From contig CP003179.1 in the NCBI GenBank assembly GCA_000237975.1, positions 3,192,270-3,256,269 of the forward strand: a stretch of DNA of 64,000 nucleotides, written 5' to 3'. Every line of letters starts with the position of its first letter. The stretch's first letter is position 1. The notes beneath the pieces are model-generated. The model worked only from the letters and a program-made list of their open reading frames with translations. It searched no databases and was not told the DNA's origin. Below, piece after piece: positions 51,355-61,377 of the stretch. This DNA is from Sulfobacillus acidophilus DSM 10332. Lineage in GTDB: Bacteria; Bacillota; Sulfobacillia; Sulfobacillales; Sulfobacillaceae. The translations under genes and the position numbers were made by a program.

Positions 51355-51882
51355 ATGGCCAAAGTTTACGATCGCACGAACCAAAAAGAGGTACCGGAAT
51401 CTGAATTAATTCCTTATCTAGCCGCCCACGGTATTCATTATGAATATTGGCCGATTGATCGGCTGCCGGATTCATTGCGGACCCAGAAAACCTTATCGGC
51501 CGAAGAGCAATCCCAAGTGATCGCGGCATTCGCCCCGGAACTCCAACGCATGAGTCGGGATTACGGCTATATCTCCCACGACGTGGTGGTATTGAACACC
51601 GTCAGTACCCCCAATCTCGATGAGCTGTTGGCCAATTTTGAGCGGTTTCATCGGCACAGCGAAGATGAAGTGCGCTTTATCGTCGATGGAGCCGGTGTCT
51701 TTACCCTTGAACGGGAAGGGGATCTATTCGATGTCACGGTCTATGCCGGTGATTTGATTTCTGTCCCCCGAGGCACTCGCCATTACTTTACCTTAACCGA
51801 GACCCGAAACGTGAAAGCCATTCGCCTGTTTCAAACGCGGGAAGGTTGGGTGGCCATCTACGACGAGGAGGCTGTCTCATGA
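51355..51882 (+). CDS. mtnD: Acireductone dioxygenase
   Basis: A 175-residue cupin dioxygenase. The metal ligands are in FHRHSEDEVRFIVDGAG (H-x-H-x3-E, near residues 97-113) and in RGTRHYFTLTE (near 140-150). GGAGGG precedes the ATG. The stop overlaps the start of the aminotransferase gene (ATGA). It cleaves acireductone to the 2-oxo acid of methionine plus formate (iron form). The metal choice cannot be told from sequence. Confidence 0.95.
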   Translation: MAKVYDRTNQKEVPESELIPYLAAHGIHYEYWPIDRLPDSLRTQKTLSAEEQSQVIAAFAPELQRMSRDYGYISHDVVVLNTVSTPNLDELLANFERFHRHSEDEVRFIVDGAGVFTLEREGDLFDVTVYAGDLISVPRGTRHYFTLTETRNVKAIRLFQTREGWVAIYDEEAVS

Positions 51883-53039
51883 TTCGGCCGGCCGATCGCA
51901 TACGGCGCCTTCCCCATCAATTATTCGCCGGTCTGGTGGCAAAAATTGAAGAGAAGCGGCGTCAAGGCGTCGATGTCATTAATTTAGGGCAGGGAAATCC
52001 GGATCAACCCACCCCGCCGCATATTATCGAGGCGTTAAAGGCGGCGGCCGACGATCCCGCCTATCATCGTTATATTTCCTTTCGGGGCCTCCCCGCCTTA
52101 AAAGCCGCCGTAGCGGAATGGTATCGCGAACGGTATGGGGTCACCCTTGACCCGGCAACCGAAATCGCTATCCTCATCGGCAGTAAAATTGGGTTGGAGG
52201 AAGTTTCATTAGCTCTGCTAAACGCCGGGGATACGGCTCTGGCCCCGGATCCCGGCTACCCTGATTACTGGTCAGGCATTGCGTTAGCCGGAGCCGAGAT
52301 GAGACCTTGGCGGCTCGATCCGGCGGCCGGATTTTTACCGAACCCAGCAGAAATTACGGAAGATATCCGCTTAGCGTTCCTCAACTATCCCAATAACCCG
52401 ACTGGGCGTATGGCGCCCCCGGCGTTTTACGATCAGGTAATCGAACGGGCGGTAAAAACGGGGACCGTCTTGGCTCACGATTTGGCCTATGGAGACATTG
52501 TCTACGACCAAAAGACCGCCGTCAGTTTACTGGCCCGCCCGGGCGGTAAAGATACCGGCGTTGAATTCACGACCTTGTCCAAATCGTATAATATGGCCGG
52601 TTGGCGATTAGGTTTTGCGGCGGGCAATGCCACCGTCATCCGTTATCTCGAGCTCTTGCAAGATCACCTGCATTGCAGCCAATTTGGGGCGATTCAGGCA
52701 GCCGGTATTGCCGCCTTAAAAACTCCGCTCCCCCTGATTGAAGAGGTGCGAAACTTATATCAGGCTCGCCGGGACCGATTTATATCATCGGCTCGGGAGA
52801 ACGGTTGGGAGATTCCGCCGTCGGCCGGGTCCATTTTTCTCTGGTGTCCGGTGCCGACCACCAAAACTTCTTGGGAATGGGCCGAACTACTTCTCGAAGA
52901 AACCGGGGTGATGGTTGCCCCCGGTACCGGATTTGGCGAATCCGGGGAAGGCTATGTCCGGATTGCCCTCACAGAACCCGAAGACCGGTTGGCCCTAGCA
53001 GCCCAGCGCATTGCCAATCGGTTGTTACAACCTATTTAA
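51879..53039 (+). CDS. mtnE: Class I/II aminotransferase, probable methionine-salvage transaminase
   Basis: A 386-residue PLP-dependent aminotransferase. The start region has NLGQGNPDQPTPPHI (near residues 35-49), the aromatic-cofactor motif DPGYPDYWSG (near 125-134), NYPNNPTGRMAPP (near 167-179) and the PLP Lys in TLSKSYNMAGWRLGFAAG (near 230-247). Being last in the mtn operon, it is likely to convert 2-oxo-4-methylthiobutanoate to methionine. The family alone would not prove this, so the mtnE symbol rests on context. Confidence 0.85.
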   Translation: MIRPADRIRRLPHQLFAGLVAKIEEKRRQGVDVINLGQGNPDQPTPPHIIEALKAAADDPAYHRYISFRGLPALKAAVAEWYRERYGVTLDPATEIAILIGSKIGLEEVSLALLNAGDTALAPDPGYPDYWSGIALAGAEMRPWRLDPAAGFLPNPAEITEDIRLAFLNYPNNPTGRMAPPAFYDQVIERAVKTGTVLAHDLAYGDIVYDQKTAVSLLARPGGKDTGVEFTTLSKSYNMAGWRLGFAAGNATVIRYLELLQDHLHCSQFGAIQAAGIAALKTPLPLIEEVRNLYQARRDRFISSARENGWEIPPSAGSIFLWCPVPTTKTSWEWAELLLEETGVMVAPGTGFGESGEGYVRIALTEPEDRLALAAQRIANRLLQPI

Positions 53040-53211
53040 AGTATCCATGGATTACGGCTACTCCAGCGGGATTTCCTAGGCACGCCCTACGTTTAATATT
53101 ATTGAACAACACGAAGCATGAGAAATTGGGTGCCACAAAGCGTGAGACTCAATACTACTTTCTACCTTCAATGGAGGTGTTAACGCCAGAATTAAAATGA
53201 TCCAGATCGCC

Positions 53212-53830
53212 GGAATGACGAAATCCGACACCAATACACCAAGCCGGGCCAGCAGGCACAAGTAGATTTTGGGTTCTTTGGCTACGACGATGTGGCCGGG
53301 CCCCAAAAGCTATGACCTATGCTGAGTTGGCCTGGCGCCCACAGCAACACCAGAGATCGTGGCATTGGCGTTTGATGATCGGTTGAGCCTGTTGTTGGAT
53401 GCAGAATGGGCTGCCCGCCAAAAACGTCAATTGTCCCGACGATTGCGGGAAGCGCAGTGGCGCTTCCCTGCGACCCCTGAAGATATCGATTATCATACTC
53501 CTCGGCAATGGAATACGAATTGATTCGCCAGTTATTTGCGGGGCATTGGATGTGGGAAATTCGCTATCAACGCGCGATCATAATTATCAGCCCAGTGGCA
53601 CGGCGTGTTTGCTGATTCCACTATCGCCGACGCGATCCTCGACCGCGTCGGCCATCAGGCCTATCAGATTGAACCCTGGGGCGAGTCCTTGCGGAAATCT
53701 TTCCAAATTGGGCAGCATCCGGTATAATAGAATTTTAACTCGCCTATGGGGTGGCGATATATCGGACTACCCGGTGGCAAATTACCGGACACCCTGGTGG
53801 CGAATTACTGGAATACCTGGTGGATTAAGC
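53212..53830 (+). pseudogene. Decayed IS21-family element (istA and istB fragments)
   Basis: Several frames carry broken IS21 coding sequence. An istA integrase fragment reads KPGQQAQVDFGFFG (about 53241-53315). istB is split into an N-terminal part (53344-53523: ALAFDDRLSLLLDAEWAARQ and TPEDIDYHTPRQW), a frame-shifted piece (ELIRQLFAGHW, 53517 onward, then a worn Walker-like NYQPSGT), and a C-terminal part (about 53620-53705: [19 protein letters not shown]). Much of the ATPase core is deleted. Three degenerate 23-bp repeats lie at the right end. It sits directly against the CRISPR array. No gene here can work. Confidence 0.8.
53751..53819. repeat. Three tandem 23-bp repeats at the IS21 remnant end
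   Basis: Three head-to-tail copies start at 53751, 53774 and 53797, each beginning GTGGC and sharing the pattern GTGGC(G/A)A-TA-C-GG. Such short repeats near IS21 ends act as transposase binding sites, so this is the likely terminal region of the decayed element. Confidence 0.6.
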
Positions 53831-53840
53831 CGGAATACGC

Positions 53841-53851
53841 AGGCTATAAAC
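53841..53851 (-). repeat. Degenerate terminal CRISPR repeat (partial)
   Basis: Only 11 bases (AGGCTATAAAC on the plus strand) match the CRISPR repeat. They lie 34 bases to the left of the first full repeat, which is the normal spacer distance. It is the oldest repeat at the trailer end and has either decayed or been cut by the IS21 remnant. Confidence 0.75.
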
Positions 53852-53885
53852 GTCCCTGTCGTCATATTAGCCTGGCCGCCACTCT

Positions 53886-56607
53886 GTTTCAATTCCTCAT
53901 AGGTAGGCTATAAACCAGCCACATGATACGATGAAGGCGCACCAAAAAAGTTTCAATTCCTCATAGGTAGGCTATAAACCCGGCAGGCGTTCTTTTTCCC
54001 GCTTGGTTAGGCGGGTTTCAATTCCTCATAGGTAGGCTATAAACCGCCTGTTGGACACATACCTGCGTGAACGGAGAGAGTTTCAATTCCTCATAGGTAG
54101 GCTATAAACGATGAGTCATCCTTCAACCACTCCCTCCAATCGCGGTTTCAATTCCTCATAGGTAGGCTATAAACCCGACTTGGTTACCGAACTGTTAGAC
54201 GTGATACCGGTTTCAATTCCTCATAGGTAGGCTATAAACTCACAACAAATCACCCCACTTGCAAAATTGAACAGTTTCAATTCCTCATAGGTAGGCTATA
54301 AACTAACATCCACGGTACGGTACGCTGAAAGGGAATCTAGTTTCAATTCCTCATAGGTAGGCTATAAACCAAAATCCACCGCCAAGGGTCCGGACAGAAA
54401 TTTGGTTTCAATTCCTCATAGGTAGGCTATAAACGGGATTTCTCAGCCATGTTCTGTCCTCCTTACCAGTTTCAATTCCTCATAGGTAGGCTATAAACTG
54501 TTAGCGCAGCAACAGTTCGCCGGCTGGGAAGACGTTTCAATTCCTCATAGGTAGGCTATAAACTATGCGTTACCGACAGCGTAGATTACCACGATGCCGG
54601 GTTTCAATTCCTCATAGGTAGGCTATAAACAACAGCCGGGCAACACCGTCAATGGCACCGGGTCGGTTTCAATTCCTCATAGGTAGGCTATAAACCGCAA
54701 CTCATCAACAACCCGCCGACCTGTAACGCAGTTTCAATTCCTCATAGGTAGGCTATAAACTGCATGAGCATCTATTCGCTCCTCCATATGAGGGAGTTTC
54801 AATTCCTCATAGGTAGGCTATAAACCCTACCGCTTGGCGCCAGTCGCTTGGCGCACTGTGTTTCAATTCCTCATAGGTAGGCTATAAACCATACGCCCGT
54901 GGGTTTCGTGGCGATATGCGTCAAAGTTTCAATTCCTCATAGGTAGGCTATAAACGGAAATCGCCGAAGATGCGTACTGCGCGGAACGGCAAAGTTTCAA
55001 TTCCTCATAGGTAGGCTATAAACATCGGGTTCCGTGCTGTGGACGGCGTCCCGTAATCATGTTTCAATTCCTCATAGGTAGGCTATAAACCGGTCTTTCG
55101 CTGGCAGGGCCGCCTCTACGATTATGTTTCAATTCCTCATAGGTAGGCTATAAACTTATGCTGGGCGAAGAGGCCGGTGCCTTCATTGACGGTTTCAATT
55201 CCTCATAGGTAGGCTATAAACCGCCCCCGCTCCCCGGTGATCGGCACCACGGCGTTCAGTTTCAATTCCTCATAGGTAGGCTATAAACGCGCTCCTCGCC
55301 TTCCAACATGACCGCCTGTTTTGGGTTTCAATTCCTCATAGGTAGGCTATAAACTGGATGCGCCGCACAATCGCGGCGATTTCCTGAATGTTTCAATTCC
55401 TCATAGGTAGGCTATAAACGGGCCTATCGGCACATTCTGACCACGTTGTCGGATGTTTCAATTCCTCATAGGTAGGCTATAAACATCAGCGCGTTCACGA
55501 CGCCTGGATGGCGGAAAAGGTTTCAATTCCTCATAGGTAGGCTATAAACTCCCCATCGTCTCGGCGATGAAGGCCCAGTAGGAAGTTTCAATTCCTCATA
55601 GGTAGGCTATAAACTGTATCTCGCACGATTAGGCGCTGTGCAACGGGTAGGTTTCAATTCCTCATAGGTAGGCTATAAACCAGCCACGGTAGGCTACGAT
55701 GATAGTGAATTGAGAGTTTCAATTCCTCATAGGTAGGCTATAAACCCACTTCGAGCGAGGATAAGTGGCCCGGTTCCCAGTTTCAATTCCTCATAGGTAG
55801 GCTATAAACTCGGCTTCCGGCGAAACGGTGGGATTGGGATTGGCGGGTTTCAATTCCTCATAGGTAGGCTATAAACGCTTGGACGACCCGAATTGCCGAG
55901 GCGTGACGGATCCGTTTCAATTCCTCATAGGTAGGCTATAAACGTCGACGGGTTCCACGCTATGCCAGTCGATGGTGGGTTTCAATTCCTCATAGGTAGG
56001 CTATAAACTGGTGGCGGCGGATCCGTATTCTGACGGATTTTTAATTGTTTCAATTCCTCATAGGTAGGCTATAAACGGGGCCTTGTCCCAGCCGCCCGCG
56101 CCCCAGGGAGTGGTTTCAATTCCTCATAGGTAGGCTATAAACCCACTCGGCCGGCACGTCTGGCACGGTTTGCTCGCGGTTTCAATTCCTCATAGGTAGG
56201 CTATAAACCGGCGAAGGCCATGAGCCAGATCTACCATGATTCGGCGGTTTCAATTCCTCATAGGTAGGCTATAAACGCGAGCCAACTGCCATGATGCGGA
56301 CTGACCTCCCGGGGTTTCAATTCCTCATAGGTAGGCTATAAACCTATCCCTCCTCCCATTCGCTCGGACTGGTGGCCCGGTTTCAATTCCTCATAGGTAG
56401 GCTATAAACCCAGAAAACCCGAAAAAAAGAAATGTTGACATCCGGTTTCAATTCCTCATAGGTAGGCTATAAACGTAATCATACGGCCTCACCGGCATCG
56501 CCACGTAGGAGGTTTCAATTCCTCATAGGTAGGCTATAAACTCGGCACAGAAGCCACGTTAAATGGAGCCCTAACAGGTTTCAATTCCTCATAGGTAGGC
56601 TATAAAC
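53886..56607 (-). CRISPR. CRISPR array, 42 repeats and 41 spacers
   Basis: A 30-base repeat, GTTTCAATTC...GCTATAAAC as shown on the plus strand, occurs 42 times without visible variation. Spacers are 34-38 bases. Read on the minus strand the repeat ends in ATTGAAAC, the usual 5' handle of type I-B crRNAs, so the array is transcribed leftward. The leader and newest spacers are therefore at the right end next to the cas genes, and the oldest spacers at the left. An extra degenerate repeat and a 34-base spacer lie to the left (53841-53885). No spacer target could be searched. Confidence 0.98.
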
Positions 56608-56860
56608 CCATTTTGCGCTGATAAATTATAGATCGTCAAGAACAGTCGTGCATACTTTTGATACTAACCGGAAATCTAAAACCGCGGTAATGTGCTTAAA
56701 ATTCTTAGTTTATAACCCCAAATCCGATTGTTGTCGATCCCCCGGCGATTTTTGCCCAAATGGTCACCGACAACATTTGAATAAATGATTATAATGTATC
56801 CTAACCCCGAATTCCCTTCTAAGGTTTATTTGTCCTATATGCAGCATGATGCGTGAAGGA
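56608..56860 (-). promoter_or_regulatory. CRISPR leader region
   Basis: An AT-rich non-coding stretch lies at the right end of the array, where a leader is expected for leftward transcription. A perfect TATAAT (minus strand, 56630-56625) lies close to the first repeat, though no matching -35 was found. A 10-bp inverted repeat with one mismatch (ATTGTTGTCG at 56727-56736 and CGACAACATT at 56768-56777) flanks a 31-base centre and may be an insertion-sequence end rather than leader. Confidence 0.5.
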
Positions 56861-56907
56861 TGAAGGGCATAACCTGGGAATATCTAAGATGGCACGCCGT
56901 GCGCCCC

Positions 56908-57172
56908 TGTCTCATTACTGTAAACCGCTCACGCACTTTATTGAGGACGGATGGAACATCGAAAACAACCGCGGTAAACGGGCCATTAACACTTACCTTG
57001 AGTCTCATTCAAACGGCCAAAACGGCTTGGAACCACGGGCCTATCGGAATATCTCTTCGAATACTTGCTGCAGAACGATCCGCGAGGCCGACTGCTTACC
57101 CTGGTCCGCCACTATAGGTTTTGCAAAAGAAAACCAATTAATTGCCTACCCAAATACCTGCGCAGATTATTG
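56908..57172 (+). pseudogene. IS66-like transposase C-terminal fragment, frame-shifted
   Basis: In one frame it reads PLTHFIEDGWNIENNRGKRAI, matching the IS66 transposase segment with LEDGRLEIDNNAAERA-type sequence. SLIQTAKTA and LFEYLLQNDPRGRLL appear in a second frame and NGLEPRAY in the first, so the gene is broken by frameshifts. It lies between the CRISPR leader and cas2, and has no start or inverted-repeat end that I could assign. Confidence 0.6.
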
Positions 57173-57224
57173 AAAAATCAACCGATAGCGTTTAGCTGGG
57201 ATGGGACATTTTTTCCGTAATCTT

Positions 57225-57488
57225 TTAAAGAATATCTCCCTCGGAAACTTTGGGTGTACCGAGAGCCATCCTCGAAGCATATCGAGGAGTCGGTATAGTA
57301 TAAATTAAAATATAATCCTCAGCCGGATTCACTATATCTCTGAGTCGTTGAGTCAATTGACGAAGTTTACCCTCAGTTATTTCTCCTTCAAAGACCGAGT
57401 TCTGTACCCAATTTAAATATTGTCGACAGGTTTTAAGAATTTTGGGATCCCGTTTGATTCCAGCATCGTACACTAAAATGACATACAT
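57225..57488 (-). CDS. cas2: CRISPR-associated endonuclease Cas2
   Basis: An 87-residue Cas2. The start MYVILVYDAGIKRDPKILKTC has the conserved Asp at residue 8, and WVQNSVFEGEIT (near 27-38) is typical. GGGAG precedes the ATG. It lies 13 bases after cas1 and is the last gene of the leftward cas operon. With Cas1 it integrates new spacers. Downstream comes the IS66-like debris and the array leader. Confidence 0.96.
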   Translation of the reverse strand: MYVILVYDAGIKRDPKILKTCRQYLNWVQNSVFEGEITEGKLRQLTQRLRDIVNPAEDYILIYTIPTPRYASRMALGTPKVSEGDIL

Positions 57489-57501
57489 GAGTCACAGCTC
57501 C

Positions 57502-58494
57502 CTACCATAGGGCCACAAAGGGATCATATATTGATTCGCCGAGTAAATGTTTCTCAAGTTTATACAATTCCATCCTTATAAGACGACGATACGATATGTT
57601 TCGACGACTCTTTCGGTGAAAAATAACGGCACGCAATTTTTCATCATACTGACTTACAAACGTTTTTCGGGCCGCTTCATCCATTATAATGCCGCCCTTG
57701 ACACGCTGAAATTGATCTACGGTAATCATTCGTTTATTAATCAACGTAAAAATGAGCCGATCCACTAAAATAGGCTTAAATATTTCCGCCACGTCCAAGT
57801 TCAGAGAAAACCGGCGATGATTTGTCGCATGTAAATATCCAATCCGGGGATCAAGATGGGTTTTATATATTTCACTTAGAACCGTCGTGTACATCAAGGT
57901 ATTACCAAAGCTAACCAAAGCATTGAGGGCATTTGTGGGCGGCCTTCGGCTACGGCCTTCCCAACGAAACTCTGTGCGCTCAACAATGTGATCGAAGCCG
58001 TCAAAATACAAGTCCCGGATATTTCCTTCAATCGCCATGAGTTGATCAATTGATTCTTGATGGGCAATCAATACCTCCAATTCAGCCATCCGTTCCCGAA
58101 TTTCCTCAACCGGCTTACCCCGTCGATGATAATATTCAAGAACCTTTCCCATATTTCGAGATGCCCCCATCACAAACGCTCGCGCTAAAAATCGACGTTG
58201 ATCTCCATCTAAATAAGCAGCCGCTTGTTTGAGCGTCATATGCCCAGAGGCGTAATGTTCACGAGGGTAAAAAGAACCTATGTAATATCCATAATGATTT
58301 AGATAATGCAAGATAATTTCATGATCTGCCAGAAACTCAAGAAAGCGTTTATTAAACGATACCTCGCCATGAATGTAAATGGCACCCACATTTTCTATAG
58401 GTATGTAACGCTTTTCAGTTGCACTTTGGAAATACAGTGTCTTTCCCTTCTGATGAAATTCACCGGATGAAAAAACATGCAATATTCGATCCAT
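57502..58494 (-). CDS. cas1: CRISPR-associated integrase Cas1 (type I-B)
   Basis: A 330-residue Cas1. The beta-rich N-terminal domain begins MDRILHVFSSGEF, and the catalytic Glu (about 156, in MAIEGNIRDLYF), His (about 222, in IGYLHATNHRRFS) and the second Glu (about 237, in LDVAEIFKP) are in place. The ATG at 58494 is fixed by TTGGAG 8 bases upstream, and the cas4 stop is 4 bases before it. It inserts spacers together with Cas2, probably guided by Cas4. A longer reading frame from 58596 overlaps cas4 and is not used. Confidence 0.96.
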   Translation of the reverse strand: MDRILHVFSSGEFHQKGKTLYFQSATEKRYIPIENVGAIYIHGEVSFNKRFLEFLADHEIILHYLNHYGYYIGSFYPREHYASGHMTLKQAAAYLDGDQRRFLARAFVMGASRNMGKVLEYYHRRGKPVEEIRERMAELEVLIAHQESIDQLMAIEGNIRDLYFDGFDHIVERTEFRWEGRSRRPPTNALNALVSFGNTLMYTTVLSEIYKTHLDPRIGYLHATNHRRFSLNLDVAEIFKPILVDRLIFTLINKRMITVDQFQRVKGGIIMDEAARKTFVSQYDEKLRAVIFHRKSRRNISYRRLIRMELYKLEKHLLGESIYDPFVALW

Positions 58495-58498
58495 ATTC

Positions 58499-59011
58499 TC
58501 AACTCCAACAAAAATCCCTGTAGGCACAATGAGCACACCATTTAATCCACTCAGGAGCAGGTGGTACCGGTTGGTCGATAATGGCCAGGATACCACGATA
58601 AATGATCTCTAATTGGTCTCGCAAATTATCCGTTAAGTAGACCACTTCTTTCCGCCGCTCTTCCGGAAAGCGCAATTCCCCAGAGGCTTGGACACCTCGT
58701 AATTCCAATTGCCTCAGATAGTGAGCCAGCTGTAATCGCGCACTATCCACAGCCTGACTGCTTTTTTTGATTTCAATAACCACGAGATCTCCATTTTTCT
58801 CAATGACCCGATCTAATCGATTTACCCCTAACAAAACCTCCTCGCCGTCTTTGGTCAACGCACGCTCGTGTAAAAATCGCCCGTAATCGAGGTTGGGGTC
58901 GTCTTCATCGGGTTGAATCGCATGGGTCATCAACCACACTTCACGTCGGCAAATCGCATAGTACCATACCCACGTTCCTTGAATACGGAGTTCCGGCAAG
59001 TCGTCTACCAT
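58499..59011 (-). CDS. cas4: CRISPR-associated exonuclease Cas4
   Basis: A 170-residue RecB-like Cas4. Four Cys at 21, 159, 162 and 168 (ICRRE and CAHCAYRDFC) can hold an iron-sulfur cluster. The nuclease core has RLDRVIEKNGDLVVIEIKKS (near 66-85), with the D/E/K set and later Gln (QLAHYLRQL). GGAGG lies 10 bases before the ATG at 59011. The start overlaps the cas3 stop. It trims and orients prespacers for Cas1-Cas2. Confidence 0.95.
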   Translation of the reverse strand: MVDDLPELRIQGTWVWYYAICRREVWLMTHAIQPDEDDPNLDYGRFLHERALTKDGEEVLLGVNRLDRVIEKNGDLVVIEIKKSSQAVDSARLQLAHYLRQLELRGVQASGELRFPEERRKEVVYLTDNLRDQLEIIYRGILAIIDQPVPPAPEWIKWCAHCAYRDFCWS

Positions 59012-61377
59012 ATAACGGTTTCCTCCCGGGCTTCATGCAAAAACCAGCCTGCTAAGCCAAGGTCGACGGAATAATTGTGCGGATCTGCAATTTTCTGAAT
59101 GGCCACCAGAGGATCCATGTCGGATAGGGCCCGTCCAACCCGATAAGGAACAGAAGTTACAAAACGTTCGACGAGCGATAAAAATCGTTTACGATTAGTG
59201 AATGATAATGATCGATAGGTTTTCGGATCTCGCCAACGCTCATATAGCGTATCGAGAGTTACCGAAAAGCTACCTAATAAGTTACGCGTGTCGTCATCGA
59301 GCCATAGGGTCGGATTCTCCGCATCTCCTGCTACAGGCACAAACAGTGGTTCACGGTCATAAACACTATAGAACGGTTCGAGCCCGGCTAGTTGACTCCA
59401 TTGTCCATTTGCGGCTTTTCGGACTTTATCCATCACCGCACTATAATGGTTACGCTCAAATACCGTCTGATAATAGTCCTCAATCCATTTATTCATATCG
59501 ATTTCATCGTATTGAATGCCGGGACGTAGTACCCGATCTGTCTCCTCTCGCATGATAGCGTCACGGTACACCATACCACGTGAATCTCGCCCGTCATCCC
59601 TTATCAAATCAAATACCGTAATTCGACCGGGATCCCCTTTTTCATGATGACGGTTGAGCCGTCCAGCCGCTTGCACTATTGACGGAAGAATTGGCCGTGC
59701 ACGAAACATCCTAGCAAAACTAATATCAACGCCAGCCTCTAATGTTTGTGTAGCAATGACACAAAAAGGCTCCCCTTTGTTTACCTTTTCTCGAATGATA
59801 CGCAATTGGTAAGCCTTGTGGAGTCCGTGCATAGCACCATGTAGAGTAAGAACGGTCCACGAACAATCTGGATACTGAAGTTCCCATGCGTGATAAATTC
59901 TTGCCACGTCCCCCACTGTGTTTACCATGATCACCACACTAGGAAACCCTTCTACTATTGCGTTTCTGCCTTCTTCCACAACTCGTTCAACCGTCCATGG
60001 ATCATCGGCTACATTCACGACATAGCGTATAAGGGTAGGGGGTAGGGGAGGAGCTACAATCATGGCCGGTGGTTCTGGTAATTGGGCATGAGTCACGGGA
60101 GGTACTGTAGCAGACATGATTAACGCTGACGCATCCATTGAACGACAGGTTGCTTCAAGACCAAAAAGAAATGCATTCCAAACAGTTACATCAATAATTT
60201 GGGGCTCATCAATAATAAGCACTGTCCGTTCTAAGGCAGCTAACCGAATCGATTGTTGAGCAGTATAGGGGAAAATTGCACGAAACAATTGATTAAATGT
60301 AGTAACTACAATTGGTGATTGCCATGACTCAAGTGCTAACAATACCCCCTCCGGCTGTTCACGCATATCAGACGGATGGTCAGGTAAGCTCAAGTGATGA
60401 TGAACCATCACCGAGAGGCCCGTGATGTCACGCAATATAGATGCCGTTTGATCTACTATTGATAAATAGGGGGCGACGTATATGAGCCGATTGGCTCGTC
60501 CCTCGGAAATAACCTGTAAGGCATGACGGATTGCGGTAAGCGTTTTACCGCTTCCGGTAGGCATTTGGAGAATGGTTAACATTCGTGATCCTTGTAATGC
60601 TAATTGATTCAACACAAAATCTTGCGCCTCTTCCCGATATGCCTGAATGACCGAACTACCAATCTGATCTCGGGTGCTTAAATGAACCTCTATTTTGTCA
60701 AGTGCTTGACGGGCCGCTTGAGGAGAAATTCCAGGATCCTCTTCAATGTTCGCCGCATCAAATCGATCGGCCTGAATCAGGCGGCTAGTATATGCCCGTT
60801 GAATCTGCAATCGAAACTCGTCAGGAGTTGACAATGGCGGCAAATTCAGCCACCATTGCTGCCAAGTTCGACTTAAGCGACGAAGCTCACCATCTAATCT
60901 AGCGGGATCCGCAGGTAAAAAAGCAGCATAATCTGGCACGTGCTGGGATAAGAACTCGCGAACGTCTACCCAGTTTACTTCGTAAATAGCGGCCGGCTCC
61001 CAGCCAGCAATCCATGGCGGCGTTCTTTCTATATCCCCTAAAGGGGCGTGATGATGGGCTAAATCACGAGTAATCCACATCACAGTTCGACGCTCGGCAT
61101 CTTTTAATGATTGACGACTTACCAAATAAAAATATACTGCAGATCCGAGAAATGCATGGTGAACGCCCGGGGCATTTTGACGGATATACTGTTGCCAACT
61201 CAAGCTGGCTTTCCCCAAATCATGCAAAAGGCCAGCTAAAAGAAGATAGTCTCGATCATGCCCGGTCAGGCGCCGACTCGCCCAATGCCCCACTGTAGAC
61301 AAATGGTCGGTCAACAAAAATTCCCGATCACCTTGACGAGGTCTGGCGATACATTCACTAAGTTTCGGCATTACCAT
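59005..61377 (-). CDS. cas3: CRISPR-associated helicase-nuclease Cas3 (HD fused)
   Basis: A 790-residue Cas3 with both activities. The HD nuclease domain (residues 1-200) has His25, LLHDLGK at 51-57 and HHHAP near 108-112. The helicase has Walker A MPTGSGKT at 272-279, DEPQ at 390-393 and SAT at 422-424, with the QAAGRLNRH motif VI further on. The start at 61377 overlaps the cas5 stop by 7 bases. It unwinds and degrades target DNA once recruited by Cascade. The domains look complete, with no missing catalytic residue. Confidence 0.96.
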   Translation of the reverse strand: MVMPKLSECIARPRQGDREFLLTDHLSTVGHWASRRLTGHDRDYLLLAGLLHDLGKASLSWQQYIRQNAPGVHHAFLGSAVYFYLVSRQSLKDAERRTVMWITRDLAHHHAPLGDIERTPPWIAGWEPAAIYEVNWVDVREFLSQHVPDYAAFLPADPARLDGELRRLSRTWQQWWLNLPPLSTPDEFRLQIQRAYTSRLIQADRFDAANIEEDPGISPQAARQALDKIEVHLSTRDQIGSSVIQAYREEAQDFVLNQLALQGSRMLTILQMPTGSGKTLTAIRHALQVISEGRANRLIYVAPYLSIVDQTASILRDITGLSVMVHHHLSLPDHPSDMREQPEGVLLALESWQSPIVVTTFNQLFRAIFPYTAQQSIRLAALERTVLIIDEPQIIDVTVWNAFLFGLEATCRSMDASALIMSATVPPVTHAQLPEPPAMIVAPPLPPTLIRYVVNVADDPWTVERVVEEGRNAIVEGFPSVVIMVNTVGDVARIYHAWELQYPDCSWTVLTLHGAMHGLHKAYQLRIIREKVNKGEPFCVIATQTLEAGVDISFARMFRARPILPSIVQAAGRLNRHHEKGDPGRITVFDLIRDDGRDSRGMVYRDAIMREETDRVLRPGIQYDEIDMNKWIEDYYQTVFERNHYSAVMDKVRKAANGQWSQLAGLEPFYSVYDREPLFVPVAGDAENPTLWLDDDTRNLLGSFSVTLDTLYERWRDPKTYRSLSFTNRKRFLSLVERFVTSVPYRVGRALSDMDPLVAIQKIADPHNYSVDLGLAGWFLHEAREETVIW

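Noticed and set aside
53399-53902. 167-residue plus-strand reading frame next to the CRISPR array
   Set aside because: It runs across broken istB sequence and the first CRISPR repeat, out of frame with the recognisable IstB residues, and has no ribosome binding site.
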